Below, piece after piece: positions 63,986 through 64,000 of a DNA stretch of 64,000 nucleotides. A program made the translations under genes and the position numbers. Under the pieces are notes generated by a model. That model did not search any database and was not told the origin of the DNA. It was given only the letters and a program-made list of their open reading frames with translations. The number at the start of each line of letters is the position of its first letter. Within the stretch, counting starts at the first letter, position 1. Source of the stretch: Naasia sp. SYSU D00948 (GTDB lineage Bacteria > Actinomycetota > Actinomycetes > Actinomycetales > Microbacteriaceae); contig NZ_JAFMTA010000001.1 of NCBI RefSeq assembly GCF_017916515.1, forward strand, positions 558,001 through 622,000, read 5' to 3'.

Positions 63986-64000
63986 AATTCCCCGCGCGCG

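Overview
The window is GC-rich (roughly 70%) actinobacterial chromosome. The best guess is family Microbacteriaceae. Supporting signs are GTG and leaderless starts, TAnnnT -10 boxes, the actinobacterial families DUF501, DUF4245, DUF4307, DUF6264 and DivIC, the enolase-DivIC-DUF501-protease order, and a monothiol CGIS glutaredoxin next to a one-Cys peroxiredoxin. Species cannot be fixed from the sequence alone.

Layout. 0-2.3 kb: glycine cleavage operon gcvT-gcvH-gcvP on the minus strand behind a tandem glycine riboswitch. 2.3-6.6 kb: small housekeeping genes (CopC-like, VOC, CutA, hydrolase, acetyltransferase, LON-domain protein). 6.6-19.05 kb: an accessory block with atypical content. It holds C-loop hairpins, a signal-less subtilase facing a stand-alone propeptide-like protein, a pair of ~95 bp imperfect direct repeats around that module, a DUF4062-NB-ARC-TPR STAND protein, a 5'-truncated ychF copy, NYN and NERD nuclease-type genes, a second ychF 3' end, and an ECF sigma operon. 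19.05-24.9 kb: ychF, DnaQ-like exonuclease, mmsA, rmuC, XRE-cupin regulator. 25.2-29.0 kb: a SipW-type surface-protein operon. 29-39 kb: glpX, fba, ispH, xseAB, carbonic anhydrase, fumC, a peroxiredoxin-glutaredoxin-thioredoxin operon, Hsp20. 39-53.5 kb: OsmC-like protein, prepilin peptidase, PhoH, aminotransferase, uppS, greA, TPM and PspA proteins, ilvA, AI-2E permease, YcaQ-like glycosylase. 53.7-64 kb: htpX-lemA, tRNA-Leu(UAA), NDH-2, mycosin-like protease, DUF501, DivIC, enolase, aldo/keto reductase, hisS.

Two features stand out. First, the 3' end of ychF occurs three times in the same orientation. The intact gene has lost its usual C-terminal codons beyond a 35-bp core, while a copy of that core 2.5 kb downstream still carries the usual ending. 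This is the signature of site-specific insertion into ychF, although no integrase is visible. Second, six intergenic loci carry palindromic elements whose arm sequence is specific to each locus but repeated inside it, several with a shared GACACGCCG core. Two of them have the left arm tandemly amplified. Five of the six lie in the last 11 kb, mostly at convergent gene ends.

Other points of note are the protease/propeptide pair with a palindrome at the propeptide promoter, a cysteine-free OsmC-family protein, a UAA tRNA-Leu with a short variable loop, and a palindromic operator at the phoH transcription start.
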